From JAZGHN01 sp964496725 (lineage in GTDB: Bacteria; Chloroflexota; Dehalococcoidia; Dehalococcoidales; E44-bin46), in assembly GCA_964496725.1 (NCBI GenBank), contig CAZCAS010000077.1:1-6018 (forward strand): a stretch of 6,018 nt of DNA, read 5' to 3'. Position 1 is the stretch's first letter. Every line of letters begins with the position of its first letter. A program made the translations under genes and the position numbers. This document shows, piece by piece, positions 4,720-6,018 of this stretch. The notes below the pieces were generated by a model. That model was given only the letters and a program-made list of their open reading frames with translations. It did no database searches and was not told the origin of the DNA.

Positions 4720-6018
4720 CGATTTGACCATACAAGAAGCACAAAGGCGGCTCAAGGCGAAAGGGCTCTCCTCCATGGAGCTGACCAAGGCTTTTCTGGA
4801 ACGTATCCACCAGGTGGAGCCGAAGGTCAAAGCCCTGGTTACCGTTACCGATGAGCTAGCCCTATCTCAAGCCCAGAAGGCTGACGAACTTATCGCCGCC
4901 GGCGGTGCCCACCCCATTGCCGGCATCCCGGCGATAATCAAAGACAATATCTGCACCAAGGGGATACGAACCACCTGCTCTTCGCGGATGCTGGAAAACT
5001 TTGTCCCCCCTTATAACGCCACGGTGGTGGAAAAGCTAAACAGGTGCGGGGTGGTAGTGGTGGGCAAAGCCAACATGGACGAATTCGCTATGGGCTCCTC
5101 CACCGAGCACTCCGCCTTCTTCACCACTCGCAATCCCTGGGACCTATCCCGCGTCCCCGGAGGGAGCAGCGGTGGCTCAGCGGTGGCAGTAGCCGCCGGC
5201 GAAGCCCTCTACGCATTAGGCTCGGATACGGGGGGCAGTATCCGCCAACCGGCAGGCTTCTGCGGTGTGACCGGATTAAAACCCACCTACGGCAGGGTAA
5301 GCCGCTACGGGCTGGTCGCCTTTGCCAGCTCCCTCGACCAGATTGGGCCGCTGACCCGGGATGTCGCCGACTGCGCCCTGGTGCTGAATGCCATCGCCGG
5401 CTACGACTCCAACGATTCTACCTCCGTCCCCCTCCCCATACCCGACTATACCCAGTGCCTCGGTGCCGAGCTTAACGGGCTTCGCATCGGCATCCCCAGG
5501 GAGTATTTCGTCGAAGGGATGCAGAAAGAGGTGGACACGGCGATAAAAGTCGCCATCGCCAAGCTTGAAGAGCTGGGGGCAAGTATAGACTACGAGGTAT
5601 CACTGCCCCACACCCCCCATGCCCTAGCAGTATATTATATCCTCGCCCCGTCAGAGGCTTCGGCTAACCTAGCCCGATATGACGGGGTAAAGTACGGCTA
5701 CTCATACCTCGAGACCGACAATATGTGGGAGGCGATGGAGAAGACCCGCCAGCACGGCTTCGGCGACGAGGTAAAGAGACGCATCATGCTGGGGACATAC
5801 GCCCTCTCCGCCGGCTACTACGACGCCTATTACCTCAAGGCGCAGAAGGTGCGCACCCTGATACGGCAGGAGTTCGACCAGGCTTTTGAAAAATACGATG
5901 TGCTGGTAACCCCCACCTCCCCCACCGTCCCCTTCAAGATTGGGGAGAAGATGGACGACCCCGTCCAGATGTACCTGAGCGACGTGTGCACCCTGCCGAT
6001 AAACATCGCCGGGCTGCC
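4712..6018 (+). CDS. gatA: Aspartyl/glutamyl-tRNA(Asn/Gln) amidotransferase subunit A, 3' end outside window
   Basis: Amidase subunit of GatCAB; it hydrolyses glutamine and supplies the ammonia that GatB uses to amidate mischarged tRNA. Seen in 435 codons with no frameshift: the amidase-signature core with the full Ser-cisSer-Lys triad, Lys77 in IIKDNI, cis-Ser152 in PGGSSGGSA and nucleophile Ser176 in GSDTGGSIRQPA. Also present are the GKANMDEFAMGSSTE segment, GLKPTYGRVSRYGL, SSLDQIGPLTRDV, and the later SEASANLARYDGVKYG and VLVTPTSPTVPF blocks typical of GatA. The family is about 485-490 residues, so some 50 codons are missing past the right edge. ATG 4712 follows GGAGG with 6-nt spacing and overlaps the CDF-like stop by 8 bp. 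gatB is not visible and may lie downstream or elsewhere. Confidence 0.97.
   Translation, partial: MIDDLTIQEAQRRLKAKGLSSMELTKAFLERIHQVEPKVKALVTVTDELALSQAQKADELIAAGGAHPIAGIPAIIKDNICTKGIRTTCSSRMLENFVPPYNATVVEKLNRCGVVVVGKANMDEFAMGSSTEHSAFFTTRNPWDLSRVPGGSSGGSAVAVAAGEALYALGSDTGGSIRQPAGFCGVTGLKPTYGRVSRYGLVAFASSLDQIGPLTRDVADCALVLNAIAGYDSNDSTSVPLPIPDYTQCLGAELNGLRIGIPREYFVEGMQKEVDTAIKVAIAKLEELGASIDYEVSLPHTPHALAVYYILAPSEASANLARYDGVKYGYSYLETDNMWEAMEKTRQHGFGDEVKRRIMLGTYALSAGYYDAYYLKAQKVRTLIRQEFDQAFEKYDVLVTPTSPTVPFKIGEKMDDPVQMYLSDVCTLPINIAGL

Noticed and set aside
5044..5475. A 143-codon plus-strand ORF rich in Arg
   Set aside because: It lies in another frame inside gatA, whose frame carries the whole amidase signature; its low-complexity Arg/Leu/Pro composition is typical of a shadow frame in GC-rich coding DNA.

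Overview
This window looks like part of a draft bacterial scaffold: a run of 10 Ns at 3561-3570 marks an assembly join. Two transcription units diverge from a 65-bp region at about 3712-3776. The moderate GC content, the GatCA amidotransferase, and the pairing of a short NfeD protein with a TrpXYZ-like importer suggest a Chloroflexota/Dehalococcoidia-like or Firmicutes-like bacterium. That placement is recalled resemblance only, and no marker here settles it.

Minus strand, read from right to left. First comes a short NfeD-family membrane protein (3711-3309), broken by the Ns. Next is an AT-rich leader of about 220 bp with candidate promoters and an unusual Shine-Dalgarno-ATG-TAA element. Then comes a three-gene ABC importer operon: lipoprotein substrate-binding protein (3084-2071), permease (1996-1088) and ATPase (1074-247). 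A J-domain (DnaJ-type) gene starts 16 bp after the ATPase stop and runs off the left edge. The importer resembles the TrpXYZ / ABC_sub_bind class, but its substrate cannot be read from the sequence.

Plus strand. gatC (3777-4067) is followed after 4 bp by a short, six-helix cation-diffusion-facilitator-like protein (4072-4719). Its end overlaps by 8 bp the start of gatA (4712 to beyond the right edge). GatC and GatA are two of the three subunits of the Asp-tRNA(Asn)/Glu-tRNA(Gln) amidotransferase. gatB is not in the window. The membrane protein inside the gatC-gatA pair is the oddest piece of gene order here.

The most striking non-coding signal is the divergent promoter region. Both strands carry the same extended -10 sequence, TGCTATAAT, so close to the start codons of nfeD (6 nt away) and gatC (9 nt away) that both transcripts should be leaderless or nearly so. 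Neither gene has a convincing Shine-Dalgarno sequence at normal spacing, whereas the downstream genes in both units do. No rRNA, tRNA, CRISPR array, transposase or convincing rho-independent terminator was seen.
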